Assembly (NCBI RefSeq): GCF_040537815.1
Contig: NZ_JBEWSZ010000001.1
Coordinates: 1,798,001 to 1,862,000, forward strand
Reading direction: 5' to 3'
From: Mesorhizobium shangrilense
GTDB lineage: Bacteria > Pseudomonadota > Alphaproteobacteria > Rhizobiales > Rhizobiaceae
Length of the DNA stretch: 64,000 nt
Under the pieces are notes generated by a model. The model searched no databases and had not been told where the DNA came from. It saw nothing but the letters and a program-made list of their open reading frames with translations. Shown piece after piece: positions 45,102-54,430 of this stretch (the first letter of the stretch is position 1; the number at the start of each line of letters is the position of its first letter). The position numbers and the translations under genes were made by a program.

Positions 45102-46055
45102 ATGGCCAGCATGGTGAAATCCCCGAAAATCCTTGCGATAGGCGGCGCCCACATCGACCGGCGCGGTCAGGTTTCGGGAGACTATGTGCCCGCCGCTTCA
45201 AACCCCGGCACGATGCGCGAGGATGTCGGCGGCGGCGTCTTCAATGCCTTGCGAAGCACCGTGCGGCGCGGCGTATCGGCGTCGCTGCTTTCCGTGCGCG
45301 GCGGCGACGCCGCGGCCGAGACGGTGTCAGCGGCCATCGACAGGGCGGGTATTATCGATCTTTCCGCGGTTTTCCTCGACCGGACGACGCCGAGCTATAC
45401 GGCGCTGCTCGATCGTGACGGCGAGCTGATCGTCGGCTTTGCCGACATGGCGCTGTACGATCTGGCGTTTCCCAAGCAAATCCGCCGCGCCAAGGTACGC
45501 GAGGCCATCAACGCCGCCGATGCCGTCTTCTGCGACGCGAACCTGCCGTCAACCGCGCTGGAGCGGCTGGCATCGCTTGCCGCCGGCAAGCCGATTTTCG
45601 CGATTGCCATTTCACCGGCCAAGATCGTGCGGTTGATGCCTGTGCTCGACAGATTGGCTGTCGTATTCATGAACCGCCGCGAGGCGCTCGCCCTGGCCGG
45701 CGTGGGCGCCGGTACGGCAGAACAAGGCATCGTCGACGGCCTGCGACGTGCGGGGCTCAAAAGCGGCGTGGTAACAGCGGGCGGCAATCCGATGCTCGGC
45801 TTCGACCAGGCCGGCACCTTCTCGATCCTGCCGCCGCCTCCGAGAAAGGTTACGGATGTGACCGGCGCCGGCGACGCGCTGGCAGGTACGACAGTTGCAG
45901 CACTGTTGCATGGCGTGCCGTTGCGTGCTGCGTTGCGTGAAGGCATCGCGGCTGCGACACTCGCGATCGAAAGCGCCAATGCCGTTCCGGATTTCAATGC
46001 AGCCAGCTTTGCCGCAGCACTGGCCCTTGTGCCCGATGCGCAGGAAGTGGCATGA
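45102..46055 (+). CDS. psuK: PfkB-family kinase, probable pseudouridine kinase
   Basis: A 317-residue PfkB/ribokinase-like sugar kinase. It has ILAIGGAHIDRRGQV near the N-terminus, VGGGVFNALRSTVRRG, and the C-terminal catalytic DVTGAGDALAG with anion hole and Asp base. The adjacent psuG makes pseudouridine kinase the likely role: pseudouridine to pseudouridine 5'-phosphate, then cleavage by PsuG. The ATG at 45102 has AAAGG upstream; 45072 is an alternative. Confidence 0.88.
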   Translation: MASMVKSPKILAIGGAHIDRRGQVSGDYVPAASNPGTMREDVGGGVFNALRSTVRRGVSASLLSVRGGDAAAETVSAAIDRAGIIDLSAVFLDRTTPSYTALLDRDGELIVGFADMALYDLAFPKQIRRAKVREAINAADAVFCDANLPSTALERLASLAAGKPIFAIAISPAKIVRLMPVLDRLAVVFMNRREALALAGVGAGTAEQGIVDGLRRAGLKSGVVTAGGNPMLGFDQAGTFSILPPPPRKVTDVTGAGDALAGTTVAALLHGVPLRAALREGIAAATLAIESANAVPDFNAASFAAALALVPDAQEVA

Positions 46056-46130
46056 GACCGGCAAATTCACAGTGCTGAAGTCTGCTTACGCGTCCTGTAT
46101 GGACGCCTGGCACTTCGGATTGGAGATAAC

Positions 46131-47048
46131 ATGACCCCAGAGACCGCCCGCCCCTTCATCGATATTCACGCGCCGGTAGCGGAGGCACTCGCCGCCGGCC
46201 GGCCAGTGGTGGCGCTGGAAAGCACCATCATCACCCACGGCATGCCCTACCCCGACAATGGCGCCATGGCGGCCGATGTCGAAAAGATCATCAGCGATGG
46301 CGGCGCCGTGCCGGCGACGATCGCCGTGGTCGCTGGCCGCATCAAGATCGGGCTTTCGGATGGCGAGCGGGAGTCGCTGGCGATGACCGGCGACGCGATG
46401 AAGCTGTCGCGCGCCGATCTCGGCTTCGCGGTCGCGCAGGGACGCACCGGCGGCACAACAGTCGCCGCCACTATGATCGCTGCCCATATGGTCGGGATAA
46501 AAGTGTTCGCCACCGGCGGCATTGGCGGCGTGCACAAGGGCGCCGAGAAGAGCTTTGACATCTCCGCCGACCTTGACGAACTGGCGCGCACGCCTGTCAT
46601 CGTCGTGTCGGCCGGCGCCAAGGCGATCCTCGACATCGAAAAGACGCTCGAGGTGCTGGAGACGCGCGGCGTGCCGGTTGTCGGCCATGGCTGCGAGACG
46701 ATGCCGGCCTTCTGGTCGCGCCATTCGCCCTTCCGCGCGCCGCTGACCCTGCATACGCCAGAAGACATCGCGCATTTCTACAAGACCCGACAGGCGCTCG
46801 GGCTTGGCGGCGGCGTGCTGATCGCCAATCCGGTGCCGGAGAACCACGAAATCCCCGCCGGCGAGATGGCGGGCTATATCGAAGCGGCGCAGAAGGCCGC
46901 AGTGGCGCAGAACATCACCGGCAAGGCGGTGACGCCGTTCCTGCTGTCGAAGATCCTCGAACTGACCGGCGGCCGCAGCCTGAAGACCAACATCGCGCTG
47001 GTCGAGAACAATGCGCGGCTGGCGGCGAGAATTGCGAAGGCGCTGTAG
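46131..47048 (+). CDS. psuG: Pseudouridine-5'-phosphate glycosidase
   Basis: PsuG, 305 residues, splits pseudouridine 5'-phosphate to uracil and ribose 5-phosphate (Mn-dependent). Signatures: VVALESTIITHGMPYPDN, GRTGGTTVAATMIAAH, FATGGIGGVHKGAEKSFDIS and LGGGVLIANPVPE. It lies 75 nt after psuK on the same strand, the typical pair for RNA pseudouridine salvage. A palindromic repeat follows. Confidence 0.96.
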   Translation: MTPETARPFIDIHAPVAEALAAGRPVVALESTIITHGMPYPDNGAMAADVEKIISDGGAVPATIAVVAGRIKIGLSDGERESLAMTGDAMKLSRADLGFAVAQGRTGGTTVAATMIAAHMVGIKVFATGGIGGVHKGAEKSFDISADLDELARTPVIVVSAGAKAILDIEKTLEVLETRGVPVVGHGCETMPAFWSRHSPFRAPLTLHTPEDIAHFYKTRQALGLGGGVLIANPVPENHEIPAGEMAGYIEAAQKAAVAQNITGKAVTPFLLSKILELTGGRSLKTNIALVENNARLAARIAKAL

Positions 47049-47060
47049 GTTCGCAGCGAA

Positions 47061-47212
47061 GGCCCCCTCACCCGGATTGCCAAGACCGAATTGCAAAGAG
47101 CAATTCAGGGCAATCCGACCTCTCCCCTTGGGGAGAGGAGTTTGCAGCGCCGACATCGACCTCTTCTCCCCTCGGGAAGAAGGTGGCCGCAAAGCGGCCG
47201 GATGAGGGGGCC
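47061..47212. repeat. 152-bp palindromic mosaic element A
   Basis: The ends form 15-bp inverted repeats (GGCCCCCTCACCCGG and its near-complement at 47198-47212, one mismatch). Inside are further hairpins: GAATTGC/GCAATTC, CCTCTCCCC/GGGGAGAGG at 47119-47138, and TTCTCCCC with GGGAAGAA. Related, oppositely oriented sequence (element B) lies at 48147-48268. Such mosaics are common between genes of Mesorhizobium. Confidence 0.8.
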
Positions 47213-47231
47213 GCCTGGCGCTTGTGGGAAT

Positions 47232-47555
47232 CTACTTCCCCGCCCGCCGCCCAGCCTCATAGGCCCGGCGCGCCCACATCGCCATCTCATCGGGATCGTC
47301 AAAGGCACTGTCGGGAACGCTCCAATAGGGCATGGAGACCAGCTTGCCGTGGCGGGAGCCAGTATAGGTCCACTGCACGCAGCCGGCGGCTTCGAAATCG
47401 CCGGCGCTCTGCTCATCCGCCTTCAGCATCAATTCGCCGCGCAGCACGATGGCGACGATGACGCCGTCCGAGTAGATGCCCTTGCCGCCAAACAGTTTTC
47501 TGATGCTGACCGAGCCGAGGCTCTGGAAAAGTTCTTCTATGCGTTCATTGTCCAT
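47232..47555 (-). CDS. TfoX N-terminal-domain protein
   Basis: A 107-residue protein of the TfoX/Sxy N-terminal family. It has the typical VSIRKLFGGKGIYSDGVIVAIVLRGE core and FEAAGCVQWTY, YWSVPDSAFDDPDEMAMWA. The C-terminal TfoX domain, needed for competence regulation in Haemophilus, is absent, as usual for short rhizobial members. Function unknown. Flanked by element A and the GFA gene. Confidence 0.9.
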   Translation of the reverse strand: MDNERIEELFQSLGSVSIRKLFGGKGIYSDGVIVAIVLRGELMLKADEQSAGDFEAAGCVQWTYTGSRHGKLVSMPYWSVPDSAFDDPDEMAMWARRAYEAGRRAGK

Positions 47556-47644
47556 CCGGCGATCATGTCACCGGGTTTAAGCCCTGTCATCGTCGCAACC
47601 AAAACGATGCTGACAAGTTGACGGGAATTCACCGGAGTTTTGCC

Positions 47645-48142
47645 ATGCCGCTTCTGCTCAAGGGTTCCTGCCGGTGCAATGCCGTGCGCTTCGAAGTGGA
47701 AAGCCATACGCCGGCGCCGTTCATGCTCTGCTACTGCTCGATCTGCCGCAAACAGCAGGGTGGCGGCGGCTTCGCCATCAATCTGGGCGCCGACAGCGAA
47801 ACCTTGAACATCCGGGGAAAGAGAAACATCGGCGTCTATCGGGCAAAGATCGAAGACGACGAACATCCGCATTGCGAGATATCATCCGGCGAGCGGAATT
47901 TCTGCCGGAAATGCGGATCGGCGCTGTGGCTCTACGATCCGACATGGCCCGAGTTGGTGCATCCCTTCGCTTCGGCAGTCGACAATGATCTGCCCATTCC
48001 GCCGAGCCGAGTGCATCTGATGTTGAAATACAAGGCGAACTGGGTCGAACCAGTGGTCGGCAAAGGCGACAAGACGTTCGATGTCTACCCGGAAGAATCG
48101 ATCGCCGACTGGCACAAACGGACGGGAATGTGGGTGGAGTGA
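47645..48142 (+). CDS. GFA-family (glutathione-dependent formaldehyde-activating-like) protein
   Basis: A 165-residue zinc protein of the GFA/CENP-V family. Cysteine pairs bind structural and catalytic zinc: GSCRCNAVRFEV, CYCSICRKQQG and FCRKCGSALW. Only a few members truly bind S-hydroxymethylglutathione; the substrate here is open. The ATG at 47645 is preferred over an upstream in-frame codon. It is divergent from the tfoX-N gene and followed by element B. Confidence 0.92.
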   Translation: MPLLLKGSCRCNAVRFEVESHTPAPFMLCYCSICRKQQGGGGFAINLGADSETLNIRGKRNIGVYRAKIEDDEHPHCEISSGERNFCRKCGSALWLYDPTWPELVHPFASAVDNDLPIPPSRVHLMLKYKANWVEPVVGKGDKTFDVYPEESIADWHKRTGMWVE

Positions 48143-48146
48143 CTGT

Positions 48147-48268
48147 CTTCGCCCCGTTTACGGGAGAAGATGCCGGCAGGCATATGGGGGCAGCGCGAAC
48201 ACTGCAGGGCCTGCTCGGCCCCTCATCCGGCCCTTCGGGCCACCTTCTCCCCGTAAACGGGGCGAAGG
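48147..48268. repeat. 122-bp palindromic mosaic element B
   Basis: The arms CTTCGCCCCG...GGGAGAAG (48147-48169) and CTTCTCCCC...GGGGCGAAG (48245-48268) form an inverted repeat. The right half, with CCCCTCATCCGGCCC and CACCTTCTCCCC, is the reverse complement of the right part of element A. It lies just after the GFA gene and ends 4 nt before the sufA stop, so it may also end the suf transcript. Confidence 0.8.
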
Positions 48269-48272
48269 AAAA

Positions 48273-48653
48273 TCAGGCTGAAGTGCGTGCCTCTGCCAGC
48301 GCCTTGAGATCGGCAGGCTTCAGTTCGACAGATTCGCCGCAGCCGCAGGCCGAACTCTGGTTCGGGTTGTGGAAGGTGAAGCCGGTGCGCAGTGTCGTCT
48401 GCTCGAAGTCCATTTCGGTGCCGAACAGGAAAAGGGCTGCCTCGGGAGCGACATAGACATGCGCGCCGTCGCGCTCGATGTGGTCGTCCTTGGTGTTGGG
48501 CTCGGTCACCAGATCGACCGTGTATTCCATGCCGGCGCAGCCGCCCTTCTTGATGCCCAGGCGAATGCCATGCGCATTTTCTCGGGTCGCGACAATCTCG
48601 CGCACCCGGTCGGCGGCCTTTTCGGTCATCGTGATGACGGCGAAGCGTCCCAT
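48273..48653 (-). CDS. sufA: A-type Fe-S carrier SufA
   Basis: A 126-residue HesB/IscA-type carrier that receives and passes on Fe-S clusters. The three ligand cysteines lie in KKGGCAGMEY and SSACGCGES; ITMTEKAADRVREIV starts the fold. The ATG at 48653 is the standard start. It is last in the suf operon, 111 nt after sufT. Confidence 0.93.
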   Translation of the reverse strand: MGRFAVITMTEKAADRVREIVATRENAHGIRLGIKKGGCAGMEYTVDLVTEPNTKDDHIERDGAHVYVAPEAALFLFGTEMDFEQTTLRTGFTFHNPNQSSACGCGESVELKPADLKALAEARTSA

Positions 48654-48764
48654 CTTCTTCCTTCTCCATTCCATGCAGGTTCAAGGCCTGCCGAATGATT
48701 CCTCACCTAAAATGGTGAAGTTTTACTACTGGCGCAAGTGTACCAACCATTGTCCGGCTCGACG

Positions 48765-49157
48765 CTAGTACCAGCCAACCGCGACTTGCGCCTCTTCCGA
48801 CATGCGGTCAGGCGACCAGGGCGGATCGAAGGTCATGTTGACCTCAACGCCGGACACGCCTTCGACAGCGCCAACGGCATTCTCCACCCAGCCGGGCATT
48901 TCGCCGGCGACCGGACAGCCGGGAGCGGTCAGCGTCATGTCGATCTTGACCGAGCGGTCGTCCTCGATGTCGATCTTGTAGATGAGGCCGAGTTCGTAGA
49001 TGTCGGCGGGGATTTCCGGGTCGTAGACCGTCTTCAGCGCCGAGACGATGTCGTCGGTCAGCCGTGCCAGTTCGTCGGCCGGAATGGCCGAGGCGGAAAC
49101 CAGCGGGTTGGCTGCCGTTTCCGGAGCGGTCTCTGCAGCGATGGTCGCATCATCCAT
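48765..49157 (-). CDS. sufT: SufT / MIP18-family (DUF59) Fe-S assembly protein
   Basis: A 130-residue DUF59 protein. Core signatures: LKTVYDPEIPADIYELGLIYKI and MTLTAPGCPVAGEMPGWV, with the conserved Cys, then NMTFDPPWSPDRMS. SufT supports cluster maturation under high Fe-S demand. ATG at 49157 is used; a GTG at 49166 overlapping the sufS stop is possible. The Ala-rich first 25 residues are poorly ordered. Confidence 0.92.
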   Translation of the reverse strand: MDDATIAAETAPETAANPLVSASAIPADELARLTDDIVSALKTVYDPEIPADIYELGLIYKIDIEDDRSVKIDMTLTAPGCPVAGEMPGWVENAVGAVEGVSGVEVNMTFDPPWSPDRMSEEAQVAVGWY

Positions 49158-49162
49158 GGTCG

Positions 49163-50416
49163 TCACCCAAAAAACTTTCGCGCTTTTTCAAGCGCCTCGG
49201 CCAAAGCGTCGACTTCGGCCCTGGTATTATACATGCCGAACGATGCCCTGCATGTGGAGGTTACGCCAAACCGTTTCAACAGCGGCTGGGCGCAATGCGT
49301 GCCGGCGCGGACTGCAACGCCCTGCCTGTCTATCACCATCGACACGTCATGGGCATGAATACCTTGCAGTTCGAAGGAGATGATGGCGCCCTTGCCCGGG
49401 GCGTCGCCGAAGATGCGCAGCGAGTTGATGGCGCGCAGCCGCTCATGGGCATAGTCCTTCAGATCGGCCTCATGCGCGGCGATGCGGTCGCGGCCGACAC
49501 TTTCCATGTAGTCGAGCGCGGCACCCAGTCCGATCGCCTGGACGATAGGCGGCGTGCCCGCTTCAAAACGATGCGGCGGCTCGTTGTAGGTGACGATGTC
49601 TTCCGTCACCTCCTCGATCATCTCGCCACCGCCCATGAAGGGCCGCATGCCCGCGAGAATGTCCTTCTTGCCGTAGAGCACGCCGATGCCCGAGGGACCG
49701 TAGACCTTGTGGCCGGTGAAGACGAAGAAATCGCAATCGAGATCCTGCACGTCGATCGGCATGTGGACGGCGCTCTGGCTGCCGTCGACGAGCACGGGAA
49801 TTCCACGCGCATGCGCGATGCGCACGATCTCCTTGATCGGCGTCACCGTGCCAAGTGCATTCGACATCTGGGTGATCGCCACCAGCTTCGTACGGCTGGT
49901 CAGTTGCTTCTCGAATTCCTCGATGTGGAATGCGCCGAGATCGTCGACCGGCACCCAGACCAGCTTCGCGCCTTGCCGCTCGCGAATGAAATGCCAGGGA
50001 ACGATGTTGGAATGATGCTCCATGATCGACAGCACGATCTCGTCGCCCTCGCCGATATTGGGCATGCCATAGCCATAGGCGACGGTGTTGATCGCCGAGG
50101 TAGTGTTGGAGGTGAAGATGATGTTGTCGGTGCTCGGCGCGTTGAGGAAGCGACGCACCGTTTCGCGCGCCTTCTCGTAGGCGTCGGTCGCCGCATTGGA
50201 GAGGAAGTGCAGGCCGCGATGGACGTTGGCGTATTCCTGACTGTAGGCGTGCTGGATCGTATCCAGCACCACCTGCGGCTTCTGCGCCGAAGCGCCGTTG
50301 TCGAGATAGACCAGCGGCTTGCCGTAGACTTCCCGTGACAGGATCGGGAAATCGCGACGGATCGCTTCGACGTCGTAGAATTCTCCGATCTTGCCCGGTG
50401 CGTTCATCAGAGTCAC
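49163..50416 (-). CDS. sufS: Cysteine desulfurase SufS
   Basis: A 417-residue group II cysteine desulfurase that hands persulfide sulfur to the SufBCD scaffold. The PLP lysine is in FVFTGHKVYGPSGIG, the catalytic Cys near residue 375 in RAGTHCAQPLL; the His in SIMEHHSNIVPW binds PLP. It starts with GTG at 50416, overlapping the sufD stop (GTGA), or ATG at 50407. A second, group I desulfurase opens the operon; no sufE is seen. Confidence 0.96.
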   Translation of the reverse strand: MTLMNAPGKIGEFYDVEAIRRDFPILSREVYGKPLVYLDNGASAQKPQVVLDTIQHAYSQEYANVHRGLHFLSNAATDAYEKARETVRRFLNAPSTDNIIFTSNTTSAINTVAYGYGMPNIGEGDEIVLSIMEHHSNIVPWHFIRERQGAKLVWVPVDDLGAFHIEEFEKQLTSRTKLVAITQMSNALGTVTPIKEIVRIAHARGIPVLVDGSQSAVHMPIDVQDLDCDFFVFTGHKVYGPSGIGVLYGKKDILAGMRPFMGGGEMIEEVTEDIVTYNEPPHRFEAGTPPIVQAIGLGAALDYMESVGRDRIAAHEADLKDYAHERLRAINSLRIFGDAPGKGAIISFELQGIHAHDVSMVIDRQGVAVRAGTHCAQPLLKRFGVTSTCRASFGMYNTRAEVDALAEALEKARKFFG

Positions 50417-51681
50417 CCGTGCGCCGCGAACCAGCCGTCGAGCCGCGCTTCCAGCGCGTCGACGATGGTCTCGTCGTCCAGTTCCTCGATCACTTCCGCC
50501 ACGAACGCCTTCACCAGAAGGCCGCGCGCGCTCTTCTCGTCAACGCCGCGCGCCATCAGATAGAACAGATGATCGTGGTCGATCTCGGTGACCGTCGCGC
50601 CATGGCCGCAGACAACATCGTCGGCGAAGATTTCGAGTTCCGGCTTGGTCGAGAACTCGCCATCATCAGACAGCAGCAACGTGTTGCAGGCCATCTTGGC
50701 GTTGGTCTTCTGGGCGTATTGATGGACGTTGATGCGGCCCTGGAACACGCCATGCGCCCGCCCTGTAACCACGTTGCGGATGATTTCCGTCGACGTGGTG
50801 CGCGGCACGGCGTGGTCGAGCACCATGGTCACGTCGGTATGGGTGTCGCCGGCAAGCAGGTTGATGCCGCGCAGCTTGAAGTCGGCGCCTTCGCCGGTCG
50901 TCTTCACGACGATCTCCTGGCGTACAAGCTTGCCGCCAGCGTTCATGACGAACAGCGTCAGCTTCGAATTCTTGCCGAGATGCGCCTTGAACTGGGCAAG
51001 ATGCGTGGCCGTTTCCGGCTGCTCCTGCACGATGAGCCACATCACTTCGGCACCCTCACCCAGCACAAGCTGGCTGACCGAACTTGCCAAGCCACTGCCC
51101 TCGCCCGACTGGCGCTCGACAATGGTCGCCCGGGCATCGGCGCCGACGCGCACCGGAAGACGCACATGCGTCTGGCCGCCGGCCTGCAGGTTCTGCAATT
51201 CGATCGGCTTTTCCAGCCTGGCGCCGTCAGCGATGTCGACGAAATAGCCGTCGGCGACAAAAGCGGTGTTCAGGGCGCCGATCGCATCGTCGGTTCCATA
51301 GGGATCAAGCCCCGCAGCGATGCTGCCGTCGGTCAGTTTTTCCGACAGACGTTGAATGGTGACGCCTTCGATTGCAGGTACTTTTGTCGCCGACACGCCG
51401 TTGAGGAGGGGCAGGACGGCAGAACCGTCAACGATCGGCGCTACGGCCCTCACGCTGGCCGTCGGATCGAAATCCGGCACCGACGTCAACAGACGGCGCA
51501 GGTCGGTGTAGTGCCAGGATTCGACGCGCCGCGTCGGCAGGCCGCTCTTGATCGCCTCGATCGCGTCGTCGCGCTTCAGCGTCACGGCGCCATCGCCCGG
51601 CAGCAGCGACAACCGCTCGCCGAAAGCGTCGATGATCGCCGTTTCAGCCAGCGTCCGCTGCGGTTGTGTATGCATATTCAT
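50413..51681 (-). CDS. sufD: Fe-S scaffold subunit SufD
   Basis: A 422-residue SufB/SufD-type beta-helix protein that forms the SufBC2D scaffold. The C-terminal region with NTLLLSDDGEFSTKPELEIFADDVVCGHGATVTEID and the SARGLLVKAFVAEVIEEL end is diagnostic; the His in VCGHGAT is the probable cluster ligand. The ATG at 51681 (MNMHTQPQ) has AGGGCGA upstream; an earlier ATG at 51705 sits two bases past sufC. Confidence 0.95.
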   Translation of the reverse strand: MNMHTQPQRTLAETAIIDAFGERLSLLPGDGAVTLKRDDAIEAIKSGLPTRRVESWHYTDLRRLLTSVPDFDPTASVRAVAPIVDGSAVLPLLNGVSATKVPAIEGVTIQRLSEKLTDGSIAAGLDPYGTDDAIGALNTAFVADGYFVDIADGARLEKPIELQNLQAGGQTHVRLPVRVGADARATIVERQSGEGSGLASSVSQLVLGEGAEVMWLIVQEQPETATHLAQFKAHLGKNSKLTLFVMNAGGKLVRQEIVVKTTGEGADFKLRGINLLAGDTHTDVTMVLDHAVPRTTSTEIIRNVVTGRAHGVFQGRINVHQYAQKTNAKMACNTLLLSDDGEFSTKPELEIFADDVVCGHGATVTEIDHDHLFYLMARGVDEKSARGLLVKAFVAEVIEELDDETIVDALEARLDGWFAAHG

Positions 51682-51706
51682 CAGTTTCGCCCTGCCTTCT
51701 GGCATC

Positions 51707-52462
51707 TCACGCGGCTTCGCCGATCACACCGGCATAGCCATTGGCTTCGAGGTCGAGTGCCAGCGATTTGTCGCCCGACTTGATGACCTGCCCCTTGTAG
51801 AGCACGTGCACCGTGTCCGGCACGATGTGATCGAGCAGGCGCTGATAGTGGGTGATGACGACGATGGCGCGCTCCGGGGAACGCAGCGCGTTGACGCCGT
51901 CGGACACGATCTTCAAGGCGTCGATATCGAGGCCGGAATCCGTCTCGTCGAGCACGCACAGCTTTGGCTCCAGCAGCTTCATCTGCAGGATCTCGGCGCG
52001 CTTCTTCTCGCCGCCGGAGAAACCGACATTGAGCGGCCGCTTCAGCATCGCCATGTCCATGTTGAGCGAGGCGGCGGCTTCCTTCACGCGCTTGAGGAAT
52101 TCCGGAATCTTGAGCGGCTCCTCGCCGCGCGCCTTGCGCTGCTCGTTCATCGCCACTTTGAGGAATTCCATCGTCGCCACGCCCGGTATCTCCATCGGAT
52201 ACTGGAAGGCGAGGAAGATGCCGGCGGTGGCGCGCTCGGCCGGATCCATTTCGAGGATCGACTGGCCGTTATAAAGGATGTCGCCCTCGGTGACCTCGTA
52301 GTCGTCGCGACCGGCGAGGATGTAGGACAGCGTCGATTTACCGGAGCCGTTCGGCCCCATGATGGCGGCGACCTCGCCGGCCTTCACCGTCAGGTTCAAG
52401 CCGCGGATGATCTCCGTGCCGGTCGAGGCAATGCGGGCATGCAGGTTCTTGATCTCAAGCAT
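51707..52462 (-). CDS. sufC: SUF ATPase SufC
   Basis: A 251-residue ABC-type ATPase that drives conformational change of SufBCD. Walker A is GPNGSGKSTL, the signature VGFSGGEKKRAEIL, and Walker B LCVLDETDSGLDIDAL, with the D-loop typical of SufC. ATG at 52462. It follows the small membrane gene by 27 nt and precedes sufD. Confidence 0.97.
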   Translation of the reverse strand: MLEIKNLHARIASTGTEIIRGLNLTVKAGEVAAIMGPNGSGKSTLSYILAGRDDYEVTEGDILYNGQSILEMDPAERATAGIFLAFQYPMEIPGVATMEFLKVAMNEQRKARGEEPLKIPEFLKRVKEAAASLNMDMAMLKRPLNVGFSGGEKKRAEILQMKLLEPKLCVLDETDSGLDIDALKIVSDGVNALRSPERAIVVITHYQRLLDHIVPDTVHVLYKGQVIKSGDKSLALDLEANGYAGVIGEAA

Positions 52463-52489
52463 TTTCGGTCCGTTTCAAAAAGTTCCCGT

Positions 52490-52729
52490 TCAGTGCCAGT
52501 GCCAGCGCCATTCGCCGTCGGTTTTGGCTTTGATGAACGATATGATTGCGCCCGTGAGGGCAAGAATAATGAGGGCGGTAAGCCAGGCCGGTATTGCCTT
52601 TGCAATCGAGACAAGCACCACGGCCACAATGACAAGGACGAACAGGCCGACAAAGGCCCACCCCTTCCAGTTGGTGGGCGTTGCCCCGTAGCCGAAGCGC
52701 TTCGGCCTGAACCATGCCTCCCCGGTCAT
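52490..52729 (-). CDS. Two-helix membrane protein inside the suf operon
   Basis: A 79-residue protein with two transmembrane helices, about residues 24-42 ([19 protein letters not shown]) and 47-67 ([20 protein letters not shown]). The N-terminal 20 residues are basic/aromatic ([18 protein letters not shown]) and the C-terminus ends in EWRWHWH, with His and Trp. Its ATG overlaps the sufB stop by four bases (ATGA), and sufC follows after 27 nt, so it is translated within the operon. It matches no SUF component I know. A membrane anchor for SufBCD or an iron/redox link is conceivable but unproven. Confidence 0.8.
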   Translation of the reverse strand: MTGEAWFRPKRFGYGATPTNWKGWAFVGLFVLVIVAVVLVSIAKAIPAWLTALIILALTGAIISFIKAKTDGEWRWHWH

Positions 52730-54243
52730 CCCACGCTTCCCTCGAGCGAGATGCCGATCAGCTTCTGCGCCTCGACGGCGAATTCCATCGGCAGTTGCTG
52801 GATGACGTCCTTGACGAAGCCGTTGACGATCAGCGCGATCGCCTCTTCTTCCGGGATGCCGCGCTGCATGACGTAGAATTTCTGATCCTCGGAAATCTTG
52901 GAGGTCGTCGCCTCGTGCTCGAACTGCGCCGTCGAGTTCTTGGCCTCCATGTAGGGCACGGTGTGCGCGCCGCACTGGTCGCCGATCAGCAGGGAGTCAC
53001 AGTTGGTGAAATTGCGAGCATTGGTCGCCTTGCGGTGCGCCGAGACCTGGCCGCGATAGGTGTTCTGCGAGAAGCCGGCGGCGATGCCCTTGGAAATGAT
53101 GCGGCTCGACGTGTTCTTGCCGAGGTGGATCATCTTGGTGCCACTATCGACCTGCTGGTAACCGTTCGACACCGCGATCGAATAGAACTCGCCTGACGAA
53201 TCGTCGCCGCGCAGGATGCAGCTCGGATATTTCCAGGTGATAGCCGAACCCGTCTCGACCTGAGTCCACGAGATCTTCGAACGGTCGCCACGGCAGTCGC
53301 CGCGCTTGGTGACGAAGTTGTAGATGCCACCCTTGCCCTCGGCGTCGCCGGGGTACCAGTTCTGCACCGTCGAGTATTTGATCTCGGCATCGTCGAGTGC
53401 CACCAGTTCGACCACGGCGGCGTGAAGCTGGTTTTCGTCGCGCTGCGGCGCCGTGCAGCCTTCGAGATAGGAGACGTAAGCCCCCTCCTCGGCGATGATC
53501 AGCGTGCGCTCGAACTGCCCGGTGTTCTTCTCGTTCATGCGGAAATAGGTCGACAGTTCCATCGGGCAGCGCACGCCCTTGGGCACGAAGACGAAGGAAC
53601 CGTCGGTGAACACAGCGGAATTCAGCGTCGCGTAATAATTGTCGGAAGTCGGCACGACCGAACCGAGATACTTCTTCACCAGTTCCGGATGCTCGCGGAT
53701 GGCTTCCGAGATCGAACAGAAGATGACGCCGGCCTGCGCCAGCTCCTTCTTGAAGGTGGTGACGACGGAAACGGAATCGAACACCGCATCAACAGCGACG
53801 CGGCCCGATTTGTAGACATTGTCGCTGACTTCCTCGAGTTCCGAGGCATCGGTCTTCTGCACGCCGGCGAGGATTTCCTGCTCCCGCAACGGGATACCGA
53901 GCTTCTCGTAGACCTTCAGCAGTTCGGGATCGACGTCGCTCAGAGACGTCGGGCCGGGCGTGCTCTTCGGCGCCGCATAGAAATAGATGTCCTGGAAATC
54001 GATCTTTGGATAGTTGACGCGCGCCCAGGTCGGCTCTTCCAGCGTCAGCCAGCGCCGATACGCTTCCAGACGCCATTCCAGCATCCAGGACGGCTCGTCC
54101 TTCTTCGCCGAAATGAATCGGATGATCTCTTCGCTCAGGCCCTTCGGAGCCTTGTCGACAGCGATTTCGGTCTCGAACCCATATTTGTATTGGTCGACGT
54201 CGATCTTTCGGACCCGATCGATCGTGTCCTGCACAGCAGGCAT
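52726..54243 (-). CDS. sufB: Fe-S scaffold subunit SufB
   Basis: A 505-residue SufB. Key segments: [55 protein letters not shown] with the cysteine used in cluster assembly, and [20 protein letters not shown]. Full length. It lies 187 nt after the first cysteine desulfurase gene and is overlapped by the small membrane gene. Confidence 0.97.
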   Translation of the reverse strand: MPAVQDTIDRVRKIDVDQYKYGFETEIAVDKAPKGLSEEIIRFISAKKDEPSWMLEWRLEAYRRWLTLEEPTWARVNYPKIDFQDIYFYAAPKSTPGPTSLSDVDPELLKVYEKLGIPLREQEILAGVQKTDASELEEVSDNVYKSGRVAVDAVFDSVSVVTTFKKELAQAGVIFCSISEAIREHPELVKKYLGSVVPTSDNYYATLNSAVFTDGSFVFVPKGVRCPMELSTYFRMNEKNTGQFERTLIIAEEGAYVSYLEGCTAPQRDENQLHAAVVELVALDDAEIKYSTVQNWYPGDAEGKGGIYNFVTKRGDCRGDRSKISWTQVETGSAITWKYPSCILRGDDSSGEFYSIAVSNGYQQVDSGTKMIHLGKNTSSRIISKGIAAGFSQNTYRGQVSAHRKATNARNFTNCDSLLIGDQCGAHTVPYMEAKNSTAQFEHEATTSKISEDQKFYVMQRGIPEEEAIALIVNGFVKDVIQQLPMEFAVEAQKLIGISLEGSVG

Positions 54244-54430
54244 CAGCGTTCTCCATCCACGCCGGGGTCAAGGCCCGACAGTTTTCAAACTATGGCATCG
54301 CCAAACAGCACCCGAGGGCGCCGGAGGCGGCGTAAGTTCCATATAGTGCGTTTCCGCCGGAATTTCACCCGGCCAGCTCGAAACGCACGGCTCTACCAGG
54401 CCCTGGAGCCCGAATTCATTTCTGCCGCGT

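Noticed and set aside
48147..48268. Insertion sequence or MITE
   Set aside because: No transposase and no clear target-site duplication can be seen; the composition fits the rhizobial mosaic palindromes better.
49064..50338. Open frame of 424 codons antisense to sufS
   Set aside because: Opposite the conserved SufS; translation is His/Asp/Arg-rich without any domain.
50335..51783. Open frame of 482 codons on the plus strand across sufS/sufD
   Set aside because: It spans two conserved genes on the other strand, shows no family motif and ends within sufC; a composition artefact.
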